64,000 bases of DNA from Alphaproteobacteria bacterium (GTDB lineage: Bacteria > Pseudomonadota > Alphaproteobacteria > Rhodobacterales > Rhodobacteraceae). A program made the translations under genes and the position numbers. How positions within the stretch are numbered: position 1 is the first letter of the stretch; each line of letters begins with the position of its first letter. Of the stretch, positions 38,975-48,190 are shown piece after piece. The notes beneath the pieces were generated by a model. It worked only from the letters and a program-made list of their open reading frames with translations, was not told where the DNA came from and ran no database searches. The stretch covers positions 19,376-83,375 of the forward strand of contig JARFTV010000014.1 of assembly GCA_029289325.1 (NCBI GenBank), written 5' to 3'.

Positions 38975-40180
38975 ATGCGCGACGCCTTCATTTGCGATGC
39001 GGTCAGGACGCCGGTGGGGCGTTATGGCGGTGCTCTGGCACAGGTGCGTGCCGACGATCTTGCTGCCGAGCCGCTGAAGGCGCTTATGGCGCGGAACCCG
39101 AATGTGGACTGGTCGCAGGTCGATGACCTGATCTACGGCTGCGCCAACCAGGCGGGCGAGGACAACCGCAACGTGGGCCGCATGGCCGTGCTTCTGGCCG
39201 GAATGCCCATCGGCGTGCCGGGGACCACGGTGAACCGGCTTTGCGGGTCGGGCATGGATGCCGTCGGCATGGCCGCGCGGGCGATCAAGGCCGGGGACTG
39301 CGATTTCGTCATCGCGGGCGGCGTCGAAAGCATGAGCCGTGCGCCCTTCGTGATGCCCAAGGCCGAGACGGCGTTCTCGCGGTCGAACGCAGTCTATGAC
39401 ACCACCATCGGCTGGCGCTTCCCGAACCCCGCGATGAAGAAGATCTACGGCACACATTCGATGCCGGAGACCGCGGACAATGTGGCGGCCGACTACAACA
39501 TCAGCCGCGCCGATCAGGACGCCTTCGCGCTGCGCAGCCAGCAGCGTTGGGCCGCGGCGCAGGCTGCAGGCGTTTTCAAGGACGAGATCGTCCCGCTGGT
39601 GATCCCGCAGAAGAAGGGCGATGCGCTGGTCATCGACACCGACGAACACCCACGTCCCGGCACCACCTTGGAGCAGCTGGCAAAGCTGCGCGGCGTGAAC
39701 GGGCCTGACCTGACGGTCACGGCAGGGAACGCCTCGGGCGTGAATGACGGGGCGGCCGCGCTGGCCATCCTGTCGGCCGAGGCCGCGGCGGCCCAGGGCC
39801 TGACGCCCAAGGCGCGGATCGTGGCGATGGCGGCGGCGGGGGTCGAGCCCCGGATCATGGGCGTCGGCCCGGCCCCGGCGGTACGCAAGGTGCTGGCCCG
39901 GGCCGGCATGACGCTGGACCAGATGGACGTCATCGAGCTGAACGAAGCCTTCGCCGCCCAGGCTTTGGCCGTCCTGCGCGACCTTGGCCTCCCGGATGAC
40001 GCCGCGCATGTGAACGCGAACGGTGGAGCCATCGCGATGGGCCACCCGCTGGGCATGTCGGGTGCCCGGCTGATCACCACCGCGATGTACCAGCTGCACC
40101 GCACCGGCGGCCGCTATGCCCTTTGCACCATGTGCATCGGCGTCGGTCAGGGCATCGCTATCATCATTGAACGAGTCTGA
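38975..40180 (+). CDS. paaJ: 3-oxoadipyl-CoA/3-oxo-5,6-dehydrosuberyl-CoA thiolase
   Basis: 401 residues of the thiolase family: [12 protein letters not shown], active cysteine in [13 protein letters not shown], then [23 protein letters not shown] and the second active cysteine in [11 protein letters not shown]. The PaaJ/PcaF type cleaves 3-oxoadipyl-CoA to succinyl-CoA and acetyl-CoA, and 3-oxo-5,6-dehydrosuberyl-CoA in the phenylacetate route. First gene of the paaJABCDE operon. Confidence 0.92.
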   Translation: MRDAFICDAVRTPVGRYGGALAQVRADDLAAEPLKALMARNPNVDWSQVDDLIYGCANQAGEDNRNVGRMAVLLAGMPIGVPGTTVNRLCGSGMDAVGMAARAIKAGDCDFVIAGGVESMSRAPFVMPKAETAFSRSNAVYDTTIGWRFPNPAMKKIYGTHSMPETADNVAADYNISRADQDAFALRSQQRWAAAQAAGVFKDEIVPLVIPQKKGDALVIDTDEHPRPGTTLEQLAKLRGVNGPDLTVTAGNASGVNDGAAALAILSAEAAAAQGLTPKARIVAMAAAGVEPRIMGVGPAPAVRKVLARAGMTLDQMDVIELNEAFAAQALAVLRDLGLPDDAAHVNANGGAIAMGHPLGMSGARLITTAMYQLHRTGGRYALCTMCIGVGQGIAIIIERV

Positions 40181-40194
40181 GGGAGGAACGACCC

Positions 40195-41196
40195 ATGTAC
40201 GCACAATTGGTCAAGGCCGAAGGCGCCAAGTCCCGCGAGGAGATGTCGGAACAGGAACGCGCCTTCCAGGACCGCATCGACCGGGGCGAGAAGATCGAGC
40301 CCAAGGAATGGATGCCGGAAGGCTACCGCAAGACGCTGATCCGCCAGATCGGCCAGCACGCGCACAGCGAAATCGTCGGCCAGCTGCCCGAGGGCAACTG
40401 GATCACCCGCGCGCCAACGCTGGAGCGGAAGGCTATCCTTCTGGCCAAGGTGCAGGACGAGGCAGGCCACGGTCTCTACCTCTACTCCGCCGCCGAGACG
40501 CTGGGCGTGAGCCGGGATGAACTGCTGGAGCTCCTCCACAATGGCAAGATGAAGTATTCGTCGATCTTCAACTATCCGACGCTGAACTGGGCCGACATCG
40601 GCACCGTCGGTTGGTTGGTCGATGGCGCGGCGATCATGAACCAGGTGCAGCTGCAGAAGACCAGCTATGGTCCCTACAGCCGCGCGATGATCCGCATCTG
40701 CAAGGAAGAGTCCTTCCACCAGCGTCAGGGTTACGACATCCTGATGAAGATGTGCCTGCAGGGCACCCCGGAACAGAAGGAAATGGCGCAGGATGCCATG
40801 AACCGCTTCTGGTATCCGGCGCTGATGATGTTCGGCCCGTCGGACAAGGACTCGGTCCATTCCGCGCAGTCGATGCAGTGGAAGATCAAGATCAACACCA
40901 ATGACGAGCTGCGGCAGAAGTTCGTCGACCAGACCGTTCCGCAGGCCGAATATCTGGGCCTGACGATCCCCGACCCGAACCTGAAGTGGAATGAGGAGAA
41001 GGGCGGCTACGACTTCTCCGAGCCCGATTGGAACGAGTTCTTCGAGGTCATCAACGGCAACGGCCCCTGCAACGCCGAGCGGATGGAAGCCCGCGTCACC
41101 GCCTGGGAAGACGGCGCATGGTTCCGCGACGGGCTGATGGCCCACGCGAAGAAGCAGGACGCCCGCCGCGCCGCCGCGCGCATGGCTGCCGAGTGA
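40195..41196 (+). CDS. paaA: Phenylacetyl-CoA epoxidase catalytic subunit PaaA
   Basis: 333 residues, a ferritin-like di-iron protein. The ligands are in place: Glu77 (APTLERKA), Glu89 and His92 (DEAGH), Asp143 (WLVDGA), Glu172 and His175 (EESFH). With PaaBCE it inserts one oxygen atom into the ring of phenylacetyl-CoA to give the 1,2-epoxide. Lies 14 bases after paaJ. Confidence 0.97.
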   Translation: MYAQLVKAEGAKSREEMSEQERAFQDRIDRGEKIEPKEWMPEGYRKTLIRQIGQHAHSEIVGQLPEGNWITRAPTLERKAILLAKVQDEAGHGLYLYSAAETLGVSRDELLELLHNGKMKYSSIFNYPTLNWADIGTVGWLVDGAAIMNQVQLQKTSYGPYSRAMIRICKEESFHQRQGYDILMKMCLQGTPEQKEMAQDAMNRFWYPALMMFGPSDKDSVHSAQSMQWKIKINTNDELRQKFVDQTVPQAEYLGLTIPDPNLKWNEEKGGYDFSEPDWNEFFEVINGNGPCNAERMEARVTAWEDGAWFRDGLMAHAKKQDARRAAARMAAE

Positions 41197-41255
41197 ATTG
41201 CCGGCGGGCCGCGCAGGCCCGCCCCACCCCTTGACCCGAACCGGGAGGAATACCG

Positions 41256-41540
41256 ATGTCCAGCGAATGGCCCCTCTGGGAAGTCTTCATCCGCGGCCAG
41301 CATGGCCTGAACCACCGCCATGTCGGCAGCCTGCACGCGCCCGACGCCGAAATGGCGATCTGCCACGCCCGCGACGTCTACACGCGCCGCAACGAAGGCG
41401 TGTCGATCTGGGTCGTGAAGTCGAACGAGATCACCGCCTCGGCCCCGTCCGAGAAGGGACCGCTGTTCGAGCCGTCGAACTCCAAGGTCTACCGTCACCC
41501 GACCTTCTTCGACATCCCGGCTAAAGTGGGGCATATGTGA
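41256..41540 (+). CDS. paaB: Phenylacetyl-CoA epoxidase subunit PaaB
   Basis: 94 residues: WPLWEVFIRGQHGLNHRHVGSLHAPDAEMAICHARDVYTRRNEGVSIWVVKS is the PaaB core. PaaB bridges PaaAC units in the epoxidase. Its stop overlaps the start of paaC (TGATG). Confidence 0.96.
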   Translation: MSSEWPLWEVFIRGQHGLNHRHVGSLHAPDAEMAICHARDVYTRRNEGVSIWVVKSNEITASAPSEKGPLFEPSNSKVYRHPTFFDIPAKVGHM

Positions 41541-42379
41541 TGCCCTCGCTGACCGATGTGATGACCGCCGATGCGGACCTGGCCAAGGCGGCCGGCATCC
41601 GCACGATGGCCGCCAAGGGCGCGGCCCCCGAGGATGCCTTCGTCGACTGGCTGTGCCGGATGGGCGACAACTGCCTGGTGCTCGGCCACCGCGTCTCGGA
41701 ATGGTGCGGGCACAGCCCCGTGCTGGAGGAAGACATTGCCCTGGCCAACACCGCGCTTGACCTGATCGGGCAGACGCAGCTTTGGCTGGGTCTCGCAGGC
41801 GAGGTCGAGGGCAAGGGCCGCACGGCCGACAACCTCGCCTATCTGCGCGACGCGGCGCAGTTCCGCAACGTGCTGCTGGCAGAACGCCCGAACGGCGACT
41901 TCGGCCAGACGCTGATGCGCCAGTTCCTCTTCGACGCCTGGCACATGGAGATGCTGCGCGCGCTGCAATCCTCGTCGGACAAGCGCGTGGCCGAGATCGC
42001 GGCCAAAGCGGCGAAGGAAGTGGCCTACCATCTGGAACGCTCGGCCGATCTGGTGATCCGTCTGGGCGACGGGACCGAGGAAAGCCGCGCCCGGATGCAG
42101 AAGGCGCTGAACGTGCTGTGGCCCTATACGGGCGAGCTGTTCCTCGGCGACGCCGTGGATCAGGGGATGACCGAGGCCGGGATCGCCCCCGCACCGGAAA
42201 GCCTGAAAGCCGCCTGGGACCGCACCGTGGCCGAAGTGATGGTCGAGGCGACGCTGGACCTGCCGCAGGGCACCTTCCAGCACAAGGGCGGGAAGCAAGG
42301 TCGGCACACCGAGGCTTTGGGCTTCATCCTGGCCGACATGCAGTTCCTGCAGCGCGCCTATCCAGGCGGCACCTGGTAA
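41540..42379 (+). CDS. paaC: Phenylacetyl-CoA epoxidase structural subunit PaaC
   Basis: 279 residues. Signature GDNCLVLGHRVSEWCGHSPVLEEDIALANTALDLIGQ and FDAWHMEMLRAL. It has the same ferritin fold as PaaA but lacks most iron ligands (the DEAGH motif reads DLIGQ), as in E. coli PaaC, and holds PaaA in a heterodimer. The ATG at 41540 is chosen over an overlapping GTG one codon earlier. Confidence 0.96.
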   Translation: MPSLTDVMTADADLAKAAGIRTMAAKGAAPEDAFVDWLCRMGDNCLVLGHRVSEWCGHSPVLEEDIALANTALDLIGQTQLWLGLAGEVEGKGRTADNLAYLRDAAQFRNVLLAERPNGDFGQTLMRQFLFDAWHMEMLRALQSSSDKRVAEIAAKAAKEVAYHLERSADLVIRLGDGTEESRARMQKALNVLWPYTGELFLGDAVDQGMTEAGIAPAPESLKAAWDRTVAEVMVEATLDLPQGTFQHKGGKQGRHTEALGFILADMQFLQRAYPGGTW

Positions 42380-42382
42380 CCC

Positions 42383-42907
42383 ATGAGCAGCGCGGTGCTT
42401 CCCGATATCCAGATGGTCCGGCACTGGCTGTCCCAGGTGCCGGACCCGGAAATCCCGGTGATCAGCCTGACCGATCTGGGCATCATCCGGGACGTGGAAT
42501 GGCAGGGTGACACCCTGGTCGTAACGGTCACGCCCACCTATTCGGGCTGCCCCGCGACCACGGTGATCAACCTCGACATCGAGACCGCCCTGCGGGCCAA
42601 GGGAATCGAGAAACTGCGCCTGGAGCGTCAGCTCTCGCCCCCCTGGACCACCGACTGGATCACCGCCGAGGGGCGCGAGAAGCTGCGCGCCTACGGGATT
42701 GCTCCGCCGGTGGACGGCACCGCTGCCGACGGGCGGCTCGCTGGGCGGGTCGCGCGGCTGGCCGGAACGTCCAACCTGGTGATCGCCTGCCCGCGCTGCG
42801 GCTCGACCAAGACGGAAAAGGTCAGCCAGTTCGGTTCGACCCCCTGCAAGGCAAGTTACCGCTGCACCGACTGCCTGGAACCCTTCGACTATTTCAAATG
42901 CATCTGA
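42383..42907 (+). CDS. paaD: Phenylacetate epoxidase maturation protein PaaD
   Basis: 174 residues. An N-terminal MIP18/DUF59 domain (VPDPEIPVISLTDLGIIRDV, PTYSGCPATTVI) and a C-terminal cysteine-rich part (CPRCGS, CKASYRCTDC) like other PaaD proteins. It is thought to help assemble the Fe-S centre of PaaE. Four bases after paaC. Confidence 0.94.
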   Translation: MSSAVLPDIQMVRHWLSQVPDPEIPVISLTDLGIIRDVEWQGDTLVVTVTPTYSGCPATTVINLDIETALRAKGIEKLRLERQLSPPWTTDWITAEGREKLRAYGIAPPVDGTAADGRLAGRVARLAGTSNLVIACPRCGSTKTEKVSQFGSTPCKASYRCTDCLEPFDYFKCI

Positions 42908-42932
42908 GGATGCACCCGACCGGGAGGACATG

Positions 42933-44009
42933 ATGTCTCGCTTTCATTCGCTGAAGGTCACCGAGGTCCGCCGCGAAACCCGCGACGCCGTGGTTGTGAC
43001 CCTCGCCCCGCGCGACGAGGACCGCGCGCTCTTCGACTTCACCCAAGGCCAGTATCTGACCTTCCGCCGCAGCTTTGACGGCGAGGAACTGCGCCGGTCC
43101 TATTCGATCTGCGCCGGAAAGCACGAGGGCGTGCTGAAGGTCGGGATCAAGCGCGTCGATGGCGGTACGTTCAGCACTTGGGCTAACGAGAACCTCGCCC
43201 CCGGTGACGAGATCGAGGCGATGCCCCCGATGGGCAAGTTCTTCACGCCGATCGACGCCTCTGCGGAAAAGCACTACCTCGGCTTCGCCGGTGGTTCGGG
43301 GATCACCCCGGTCCTGTCGATCATCAAGACCGTGCTGGCGGACGAACCCAACTCGCGCTTCACGCTGGTCTATGCCAACCGGGCGATCAACACGATCATG
43401 TTCCGCGAGGATCTCGAGGACCTGAAGAACACCTACCTCGGCCGCTTCTCGGTGATCCATGTGCTTGAGACCGAGGCGCAGGAGATCGACCTCTTCACTG
43501 GTCGCGTGGACGCGGACAAGATGAAGGCCCTCTTCACCGGCTGGATCGACCCGAAGTCGGTGGACACTGCCTTCATCTGCGGGCCCGAGCCGATGATGCT
43601 GGCCATCGCCGCCAGCCTTCGCGACCACGGCCTGACCGACGCCCAGATCAAGTTCGAGCTTTTCGCTTCCAGCCAGCCGGGCCGCGCCAAGGCCAAGCCG
43701 GTCTCGAAGGCCGAGCTGAACGCAGGCAACTCCACCGCCGCGACGGTCACGCTGGACGGCACCACCCGCAGCTTCCAGATGCCGCGCCAAGGCCAAAGCA
43801 TCCTGGATGCCGCAATCGAGAACGCGCTCGATGCTCCCTATTCCTGCAAGGCCGGCGTCTGCTCGACCTGCCGCTGCAAGGTGATCGAGGGCGAGGTGGA
43901 GATGCACACCAACCACGCGCTTGAGGATTACGAGGTGCGGGCCGGTTATGTCCTGTCCTGTCAAAGCTTCCCGCTGACCGACAAGGTCGTCGTCACCTTT
44001 GACGAGTGA
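42933..44009 (+). CDS. paaE: Phenylacetyl-CoA epoxidase reductase PaaE
   Basis: 358 residues. A ferredoxin-NADP reductase-like half with FAD site (LRRSYSICA) and NAD(P) site (GFAGGSGITPVLSI, FICGPEPMM), then a plant-type 2Fe-2S domain with CKAGVCSTCRC and a distant cysteine (VLSCQSF). It passes electrons from NADPH to PaaA. The ATG at 42933 fits the GGGAGG site (5-base gap) better than the one 3 bases earlier. Confidence 0.95.
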   Translation: MSRFHSLKVTEVRRETRDAVVVTLAPRDEDRALFDFTQGQYLTFRRSFDGEELRRSYSICAGKHEGVLKVGIKRVDGGTFSTWANENLAPGDEIEAMPPMGKFFTPIDASAEKHYLGFAGGSGITPVLSIIKTVLADEPNSRFTLVYANRAINTIMFREDLEDLKNTYLGRFSVIHVLETEAQEIDLFTGRVDADKMKALFTGWIDPKSVDTAFICGPEPMMLAIAASLRDHGLTDAQIKFELFASSQPGRAKAKPVSKAELNAGNSTAATVTLDGTTRSFQMPRQGQSILDAAIENALDAPYSCKAGVCSTCRCKVIEGEVEMHTNHALEDYEVRAGYVLSCQSFPLTDKVVVTFDE

Positions 44010-44016
44010 GGTCCTG

Positions 44017-44772
44017 ATGTCCGAGACGATGAACATCGATGACTACCTTGCCCAGGGCGGCGTCCTGACCTCTCCCGGCAACGTGCCCGCCCGTTATCGC
44101 GGAGAGTTGTTGCGGCTCATGGGGTCCTTCGTGGACAGCGAACTGGCGGCCTCGGCCGGGTTCGCCGGGTCGATCAACTTTGCGCCCGGCATCAAGGAGC
44201 GGATCGCCGCCAGCCGGATCACGCTGGAAAAGGCCGACCATGCCGAGCGTGTGCTGAACGTGATGGCGGATTTCGGCACCGATACGGCGCGCTATCAGCG
44301 CCAGCACGACTGGGCCGCGCGGCTGCCGCGTGAAGCAGACTTCGGCGCGACCCGCACGGGCGGCGACATGCGGCTGTCGGTGTTCCACTACCCGATCACC
44401 GGCTGGGCCGATGCGGTGGTGATGAACGTCCTCATGGGCCTTGCGACCGGGGTTCAGATGACCGAACTCACCCGAATCTCCTATGCCCCCCTGGCCGAGG
44501 TCTTCCGCGAGATCGCTCCGCGCGAGGCCCGTCACGCGGCCCTCGGGATCGAGGGACTGGACCGTCTGGTCGCCACCGAGGATGGCAAGGCAGAAGCCAA
44601 GGCCGCCGTCGCCTACTGGCGTCCACGCGTCGCCGCGACCTTCGGCATCGCGAACTCGGCCCGCTACGACACCCAGGCCAAATTCGGCCTGCGCCACGCC
44701 ACGAACGAGACCCTGCAAGCCCGCTGGGATGCGCTGGTCGCCGAAACCCTCGGCCCGATCGGCCTGAACTGA
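44017..44772 (+). CDS. Third PaaA/PaaC-family protein with partly lost di-iron site
   Basis: 251 residues of the phenylacetic acid catabolic (PaaA/PaaC) ferritin-like family. Two stretches align with PaaA of this operon without gaps: APGIKERIAASRITLEKADH and WADAVVMNVL...FREIAPREARH. In this alignment PaaA ligands Glu77, Glu89 and Asp143 become Lys60, Lys72 and Gly141, while His92, Glu172 and His175 are kept (His75, Glu170, His173). It is thus neither PaaA nor PaaC, which has degenerated differently. It sits 7 bases after paaE and before paaZ. A structural or protective role is possible; no function is established to my knowledge. Confidence 0.8.
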   Translation: MSETMNIDDYLAQGGVLTSPGNVPARYRGELLRLMGSFVDSELAASAGFAGSINFAPGIKERIAASRITLEKADHAERVLNVMADFGTDTARYQRQHDWAARLPREADFGATRTGGDMRLSVFHYPITGWADAVVMNVLMGLATGVQMTELTRISYAPLAEVFREIAPREARHAALGIEGLDRLVATEDGKAEAKAAVAYWRPRVAATFGIANSARYDTQAKFGLRHATNETLQARWDALVAETLGPIGLN

Positions 44773-44824
44773 CCTGACGGGGCGGGCCAGGGCCCTCCCC
44801 GCTTCTTGACCAAGGAATATGCCC

Positions 44825-46903
44825 ATGACCAACCCGGCCCGCTCCCCGCGCCGTCTGGAAAGCTATGTCTCTGGCCGCTGGACCCCCGGTGCCCGTGACG
44901 GCCAACCCCTGCTCGACGCCGCGACCGGAGAGGTCGTGGCCACCATCGATTCCACCGGCATCGACTTCGCCGCCGCCCTTGCCTACGGGCGCGAGGTGGC
45001 GGGGCCGAAGCTGCGGGCCATGTCCTTCCATGACCGGGCCGGGATGCTGAAGGCGCTTGGCCTGCGGCTCATGGAGCTGAAGGAAGAATTCTACACCGAA
45101 AGCCTGCACACCGGGGCCACCCGCTCCGACGGCTGGATCGACATCGAGGGCGGGATCGGCACCATGCTGACCTTCGCCTCGAAGGCCCGGCGGGAGCTCC
45201 CCAACACCCGGGTCCTGACCGATGGCGAGGTCGAGGTGCTGTCGAAGGACGGCAGCTTCGTGGCCCAGCACATCTTCTCGCCCCTGCAAGGCGTGGCAGT
45301 CCATATCAACGCCTTCAACTTCCCGGTCTGGGGGATGCTGGAAAAGATCGCCCCCACCCTGATCGCGGGCGTCCCCTGCATCGTGAAACCGGCCAGCCAG
45401 ACCGCCTACCTGACCGAACTGGTCGTGCGGCGGATCGTCGATACCGGCCTTCTTCCCGACGGCGCGCTGCAACTGATCTCTGGCTCGGTCGGCGATCTTC
45501 TGGACCATGTGACGGGGCAGGACGCCGTTACCTTCACCGGCTCGGCCTGGACGGGGCGCAAGCTCAAGTCGCACAAGGCGGTGATCGAGAATTCGACCCG
45601 TTTCACGATGGAGGCGGACAGCCTCAACGCCTCGGTCCTCGGCCCCGATGCCGGGCCGGGAACGGCCGAGTTCGACCTCTTCGTCAAGGAAGTCGCCCGC
45701 GAAATGACTGCCAAGGCGGGCCAGAAGTGCACCGCCATCCGACGCGTCTTCGTGCCGCGCACCCATGTGCAGGCCGTCATCGCCGCGGTTGGCGACCGGC
45801 TGGACAAGACCGCCCTCGGCCTGCCGGGAGAGGAGACGACGCGGATGGGTCCGCTCGCCAGCCTTGACCAGCGCGACGAGGTGCGGGCGCGGATCCGCGA
45901 CCTGCAGGCCGACGCCGAGATCGTGGCAGGCAACCCCGATGCCGTGCGCGTGGTGTCGGGCGATGCCGAGGCCGGGGCCTTCCTGAACCCGGTCCTGATG
46001 TATTGCGACAAGCCATTTGCGGCGGGCGCGGTCCATGATGTCGAGGCGTTCGGGCCGGTGTCCACCGTGATGCCCTATGATGACATCGAGGAAACCGTGG
46101 CGCTGGCCGCCAAGGGCAAGGGCTCGCTCGTGTCGTCGGTCTTCACCGACGATCCGAAAGTGGCCGAGGCGGCGGTTCTGGGCCTTGCACCGCACCACGG
46201 GCGGGTGCTGATCGGCAACCGGGCGACGGCGAAATCGTCCACGGGTCATGGCTCGCCCCTGGCCCCGCTGGTCCACGGCGGCCCCGGTCGCGCGGGCGGC
46301 GGTGAGGAAATGGGTGGGATGCGTGGCGTGAAACACTACATGCAGCGCACCGCCGTTCAGGGTAGCCCACGGCTTCTGTCGGCGGTCACTGGCCGCTGGA
46401 TCGAAGGCGCCGAGGCGCAGCATGGCCAGCATCCGTTCCGCAAATCGCTGGCCGAACTGAAGATCGGCGACCAGCTCGTCACCGCCGCCCGGCAAGTGAC
46501 CCTGGAAGACGTTGAGCACTTCGCCCATTTCACCGGCGACACGTTCTACGCCCACATGGACAGCGCGGCCGCCAAGGCCAACCCGTTCTTCGATGACCGC
46601 GTGGCGCATGGCTACCTGATCGCCTCTTTCGCTGCCGGCCTGTTCGTGGACCCCGCGCCGGGTCCGGTTCTGGCAAACTACGGCGTCGACAACCTTCGCT
46701 TCCTGACGCCCGTCTACTTCGGCGATACGCTGCAAGTGCGGCTCACCTGCAAGGAGATCAACCCCCGGGCCAATGCCGAGCATGGCGAGGTCCGCTGGGA
46801 TTGCCAGGTGACCAAGCAGACCGGAGCCGTGGTCGCGCAATATGACGTGCTGACGATGGTGGCAAAGGTCTGGCCCCCCGCCGCATCCCAGGCCGCCGAG
46901 TGA
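44825..46903 (+). CDS. paaZ: Bifunctional oxepin-CoA hydrolase / semialdehyde dehydrogenase PaaZ
   Basis: 692 residues. Residues ~1-520 are an aldehyde dehydrogenase with Glu263 (FTMEADSLN) and catalytic Cys302 (AGQKCTAIRR). Residues ~530-692 are an R-specific enoyl-CoA hydratase-like (MaoC) domain with FTGDTFYAH (Asp572, His577). Both catalytic pairs fit E. coli PaaZ. It opens the oxepin-CoA ring and oxidises the resulting aldehyde to 3-oxo-5,6-dehydrosuberyl-CoA. The ATG at 44825 has AAGGA at a good distance. The stop overlaps the GTG of paaY. Confidence 0.95.
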   Translation: MTNPARSPRRLESYVSGRWTPGARDGQPLLDAATGEVVATIDSTGIDFAAALAYGREVAGPKLRAMSFHDRAGMLKALGLRLMELKEEFYTESLHTGATRSDGWIDIEGGIGTMLTFASKARRELPNTRVLTDGEVEVLSKDGSFVAQHIFSPLQGVAVHINAFNFPVWGMLEKIAPTLIAGVPCIVKPASQTAYLTELVVRRIVDTGLLPDGALQLISGSVGDLLDHVTGQDAVTFTGSAWTGRKLKSHKAVIENSTRFTMEADSLNASVLGPDAGPGTAEFDLFVKEVAREMTAKAGQKCTAIRRVFVPRTHVQAVIAAVGDRLDKTALGLPGEETTRMGPLASLDQRDEVRARIRDLQADAEIVAGNPDAVRVVSGDAEAGAFLNPVLMYCDKPFAAGAVHDVEAFGPVSTVMPYDDIEETVALAAKGKGSLVSSVFTDDPKVAEAAVLGLAPHHGRVLIGNRATAKSSTGHGSPLAPLVHGGPGRAGGGEEMGGMRGVKHYMQRTAVQGSPRLLSAVTGRWIEGAEAQHGQHPFRKSLAELKIGDQLVTAARQVTLEDVEHFAHFTGDTFYAHMDSAAAKANPFFDDRVAHGYLIASFAAGLFVDPAPGPVLANYGVDNLRFLTPVYFGDTLQVRLTCKEINPRANAEHGEVRWDCQVTKQTGAVVAQYDVLTMVAKVWPPAASQAAE

Positions 46904-47517
46904 GCGGGCGCATCTACTCCTGGGACGGCATCGTCCCGGTGATCGACCCCACGGCCTTCGTCCACCCGGCGGCCGTGGTGATCGGCGACGTGATCATTGG
47001 CCCGGCCTGCTATGTCGGGCCGGGTGCCGTCCTGCGCGGGGACTTCGGGCGGATCGTGATGGAGACGGGCAGCAACCTGCAGGAAACCTGCGTGGTCCAT
47101 GCCTTCCCCGGCAAGGATGTGGTGATCGAGGAGGCCGGCCACATCGGCCACGGTGCCGTCCTGCACGGCTGCCGTATCGGGCGGAATGCCATGGTCGGCA
47201 TGAACGCGGTGGTGATGGACGAGGCGGTGGTCGGCGCGGACTCCATCGTCGCGGCGCTTGCCTTCGTGAAGGCCGGCGCGCAGATCCCGCCGCGCAGCCT
47301 TGCCGTGGGCAGCCCTGCCAAGGTGCTGCGCGAGCTTTCCGACGACGAGATCGCTTGGAAATCGCAGGGCACCGCGATCTACCAGCGCCTTGCGCTGGAG
47401 GCGCCGGAAAAGCTCAGATCCGCCACGCCGCTGACCGCGCCGGAACCTGACCGCCGCCGGGCCGAAGCCCCCGCCTATGACCCAAAGGTCCTCGCGGGCC
47501 TCAACGGACGGCCTTGA
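46900..47517 (+). CDS. paaY: PaaY-type gamma-carbonic-anhydrase-like hexapeptide-repeat protein
   Basis: 205 residues from a GTG start. Left-handed beta-helix hexapeptide repeats (VIGDVIIGPACYVGPGAVLRGD) with the metal ligands of gamma carbonic anhydrases (VHAFPGK, GHIGHGAVLHGC). PaaY is reported as a thioesterase that removes dead-end CoA adducts in phenylacetate breakdown. GTGA overlap with paaZ; its end overlaps the convergent tetR by 17 bases. Confidence 0.9.
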   Translation: MSGRIYSWDGIVPVIDPTAFVHPAAVVIGDVIIGPACYVGPGAVLRGDFGRIVMETGSNLQETCVVHAFPGKDVVIEEAGHIGHGAVLHGCRIGRNAMVGMNAVVMDEAVVGADSIVAALAFVKAGAQIPPRSLAVGSPAKVLRELSDDEIAWKSQGTAIYQRLALEAPEKLRSATPLTAPEPDRRRAEAPAYDPKVLAGLNGRP

Positions 47518-48100
47518 TCCCCTCAAGGATCAGGGTCGTCGCCACATCGGCATAATCCTCGCGGCTGATCCGGCCCCCGTCGCGGAACCACATGTAGACC
47601 CAGTTCATCATGCCGAACAGCGACATTGTCACCGGCATCAACAGGGGCCTTTCCTTCGAGTTCAGGCCAGGGTTCACCTGGTCCAGCACGGCCGAGAACC
47701 GACGTACGATCCTGCGTTCAAGCGCCGTGATCTCGGCCTTCTGTTCATCCGACAGGGCGGCCGTCGCGTTCAGCTGCACCTTGTGCTGGTTGTCGGCGCC
47801 ACGATAGTTCTCCAGAACCGTGCCCACCAGCTTGCGCAGCCGCTGCTCGGGCGGCAGCGTCGGATCGTCGGCCTCTTCGATCGCCGCGTCCAGCCCTTCC
47901 AGATGGGTGATGATGATCGCGAAGATCAGCGCATCCTTGCTGGGATAGTAGTGATAGAGCAGTGCCTTCGACACCTGCGCCACCGTCGCGATCTGGGACA
48001 TGGAGGCTTTCTCCATCCCCTGATCCGCAAAGACCTGTGCCGCGTGGTCCAGAATGACGCGCTGCTTTTCCTCGAAATCTGCCGCCCGGGTCCGAGCCAT
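47501..48100 (-). CDS. TetR-family regulator of the phenylacetate region (PaaR-like)
   Basis: 199 residues. N-terminal TetR helix-turn-helix (ILDHAAQVFADQGMEKASMSQIATVAQVSKALLYHYYPSKDAL) and a C-terminal ligand domain with GMMNWVYMWFRDGGRISREDYAD. TetR proteins that control phenylacetate or fatty-acid CoA catabolism respond to acyl-CoAs. A palindrome at 48174-48190 lies over its own promoter, and related ones stand before paaJ and paaN. The ATG at 48100 is preferred to one 6 bases upstream because AGGAAA is better placed. The link to PaaR is by position and operators only. Confidence 0.85.
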   Translation of the reverse strand: MARTRAADFEEKQRVILDHAAQVFADQGMEKASMSQIATVAQVSKALLYHYYPSKDALIFAIIITHLEGLDAAIEEADDPTLPPEQRLRKLVGTVLENYRGADNQHKVQLNATAALSDEQKAEITALERRIVRRFSAVLDQVNPGLNSKERPLLMPVTMSLFGMMNWVYMWFRDGGRISREDYADVATTLILEGIKAVR

Positions 48101-48128
48101 GATCATTTTCCTGACGCTGCCGATGAAA

Positions 48129-48148
48129 AAGGGGCATCGCTGCCCCTT
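48129..48148 (-). terminator. Hairpin with T-run between paaK and tetR
   Basis: AAGGGGCA (48129-48136), 4-base loop, TGCCCCTT (48141-48148); on the minus strand it is followed by a run of T. It terminates paaK transcripts. Because the likely tetR promoter lies upstream of it, tetR mRNA would also carry it as a 5' leader hairpin. Confidence 0.75.
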
Positions 48149-48161
48149 CTAAAGCAAGCAT

Positions 48162-48190
48162 ATCATTGTGTCACTGACCGGACGGTCAGC
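48162..48190 (-). promoter_or_regulatory. Predicted tetR promoter with TetR-type operator
   Basis: On the minus strand, CTGACC (48189-48184) and AATGAT (48167-48162) make a -35/-10 pair with 16 bases between. The palindrome TGACCG-GA-CGGTCA (48175-48188) covers the -35 and half the spacer. It agrees with the inverted 50828-50844 site at 13 of 17 positions, so the regulator probably controls itself. It overlaps the last codons of paaK. Confidence 0.55.

Noticed and set aside
44468..46840. A 790-codon open frame on the minus strand
   Set aside because: Antisense to paaZ, whose catalytic residues are all identified; the product looks like shadow sequence.
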